Part shown: positions 5,878-5,995 of the stretch, piece after piece
Layout of the letters: each line of letters opens with the position of its first letter
How positions within the stretch are numbered: the first letter of the stretch is position 1
Assembly: GCA_016927175.1 (NCBI GenBank)
Contig: JAFGNC010000470.1
Coordinates: 1-5,995 of the forward strand
From: Gammaproteobacteria bacterium
GTDB taxonomy: Bacteria; Pseudomonadota; Gammaproteobacteria; Steroidobacterales; Rariloculaceae
Length of the DNA: 5,995 bases
Reading direction: 5' to 3'
Program-made: the position numbers and the translations under genes
Notes under the pieces: generated by a model
Databases searched by the model: none
Told to the model about the DNA's origin: nothing
Seen by the model: the letters and a program-made list of their open reading frames with translations, nothing else

Positions 5878-5995
5878 AAAAGGGGTCAGGGCCGTCTTCG
5901 CGCCAAAAGCGTCAAAAGACGCCAAAAGGGGTCAGGGCCCTTTTTTGAGCGCAAAAGGGGTCAGGGCCCTTTTCCCGCCAAAAAGGGGTCAGGGC
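5878..5995. repeat. Cluster of palindromic GGGGTCAGGGC repeats (REP-like), continuing past window
   Basis: GGGGTCAGGGC occurs four times in direct orientation, beginning at 5882, 5928, 5957 and 5985 (cut off by the window end), each preceded by AAAA. In the second and third copies the flanks AAAAGGG and CCCTTTT pair into a 7-bp stem around a GTCAGGG loop, and the second is followed by T6. Between copies one and two CGTCTT (5893-5898) and AAGACG (5916-5921) form another inverted pair, and CGCCAAAA recurs at 5901, 5920 and 5976. Similar GGGGTCAGG-type palindromes flank Y1 (REP-associated tyrosine) transposase genes in many proteobacteria (recollection), so such a gene may lie just beyond the right edge; none is within the window. 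One copy could also act as a terminator. Confidence 0.82.

Noticed and set aside
3966..5948. 660-codon plus-strand open frame antisense to the FAD-Rieske gene
   Set aside because: It is Arg/Ala-rich with no recognisable domain. It mirrors the GC-biased codons of the real minus-strand gene, which has complete FAD and Rieske motifs.
5878..5995. CRISPR array
   Set aside because: Repeats are only about 11-20 bp and palindromic with A/T flanks, spacing is irregular (46, 29, 28), and the intervening DNA is itself repetitive rather than made of unique spacers.

Overview
The window is very GC-rich DNA (about 70% by eye, not computed) with dense, compact coding. Third codon positions are so G/C-biased that long open frames appear antisense to the real genes. 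The gene content (an exported M23 metallopeptidase, a GDSL lipase, a metallophosphatase lipoprotein, a DAO-Rieske oxidoreductase, small acidic proline-rich proteins) and the GGGGTCAGG-type repeat cluster at the right edge suggest a high-GC proteobacterium, possibly gammaproteobacterial. That assignment is inference; there is no rRNA or marker gene to fix it.

Layout from left to right. Positions 1-1193 (+) hold the C-terminal part of a zinc metallopeptidase of family M23, whose N-terminus lies outside the window. A convergent gap (1194-1313) follows with a 14-bp triple repeat and a short GC hairpin. A two-gene minus-strand operon comes next: a secreted GDSL/SGNH hydrolase (2809 to 1520) and a 69-aa proline-rich protein (1523 to 1314), joined by an ATGA stop/start overlap. 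Divergent to it, a second small proline-rich gene (2919-3137, +) has a TAGACT box just upstream of its ATG and looks leaderless. Between this gene and the next convergent gene is a degenerate array of GATCTA-containing units, the last five at an exact 11-bp period (3151-3242). Then comes a second minus-strand operon: a DAO-type FAD oxidoreductase with a C-terminal Rieske domain (5786 to 4239) overlaps by 8 bp a metallophosphatase lipoprotein (4246 to 3218). Upstream of the operon, 5878-5995 is a cluster of at least four GGGGTCAGGGC palindromic repeats running off the window end.

Functionally, four of the products look exported or envelope-associated in role (M23 peptidase, GDSL hydrolase, phosphatase lipoprotein) or redox-related (DAO-Rieske), but I see no single pathway joining them. 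I found no convincing new multi-gene system such as a defence island, CRISPR array, prophage or biosynthetic cluster. The items most worth a second look are the pair of small [DE]-x-P-rich proteins around the GDSL gene, the GATC-rich phased array, and the palindromic repeats at the right edge.
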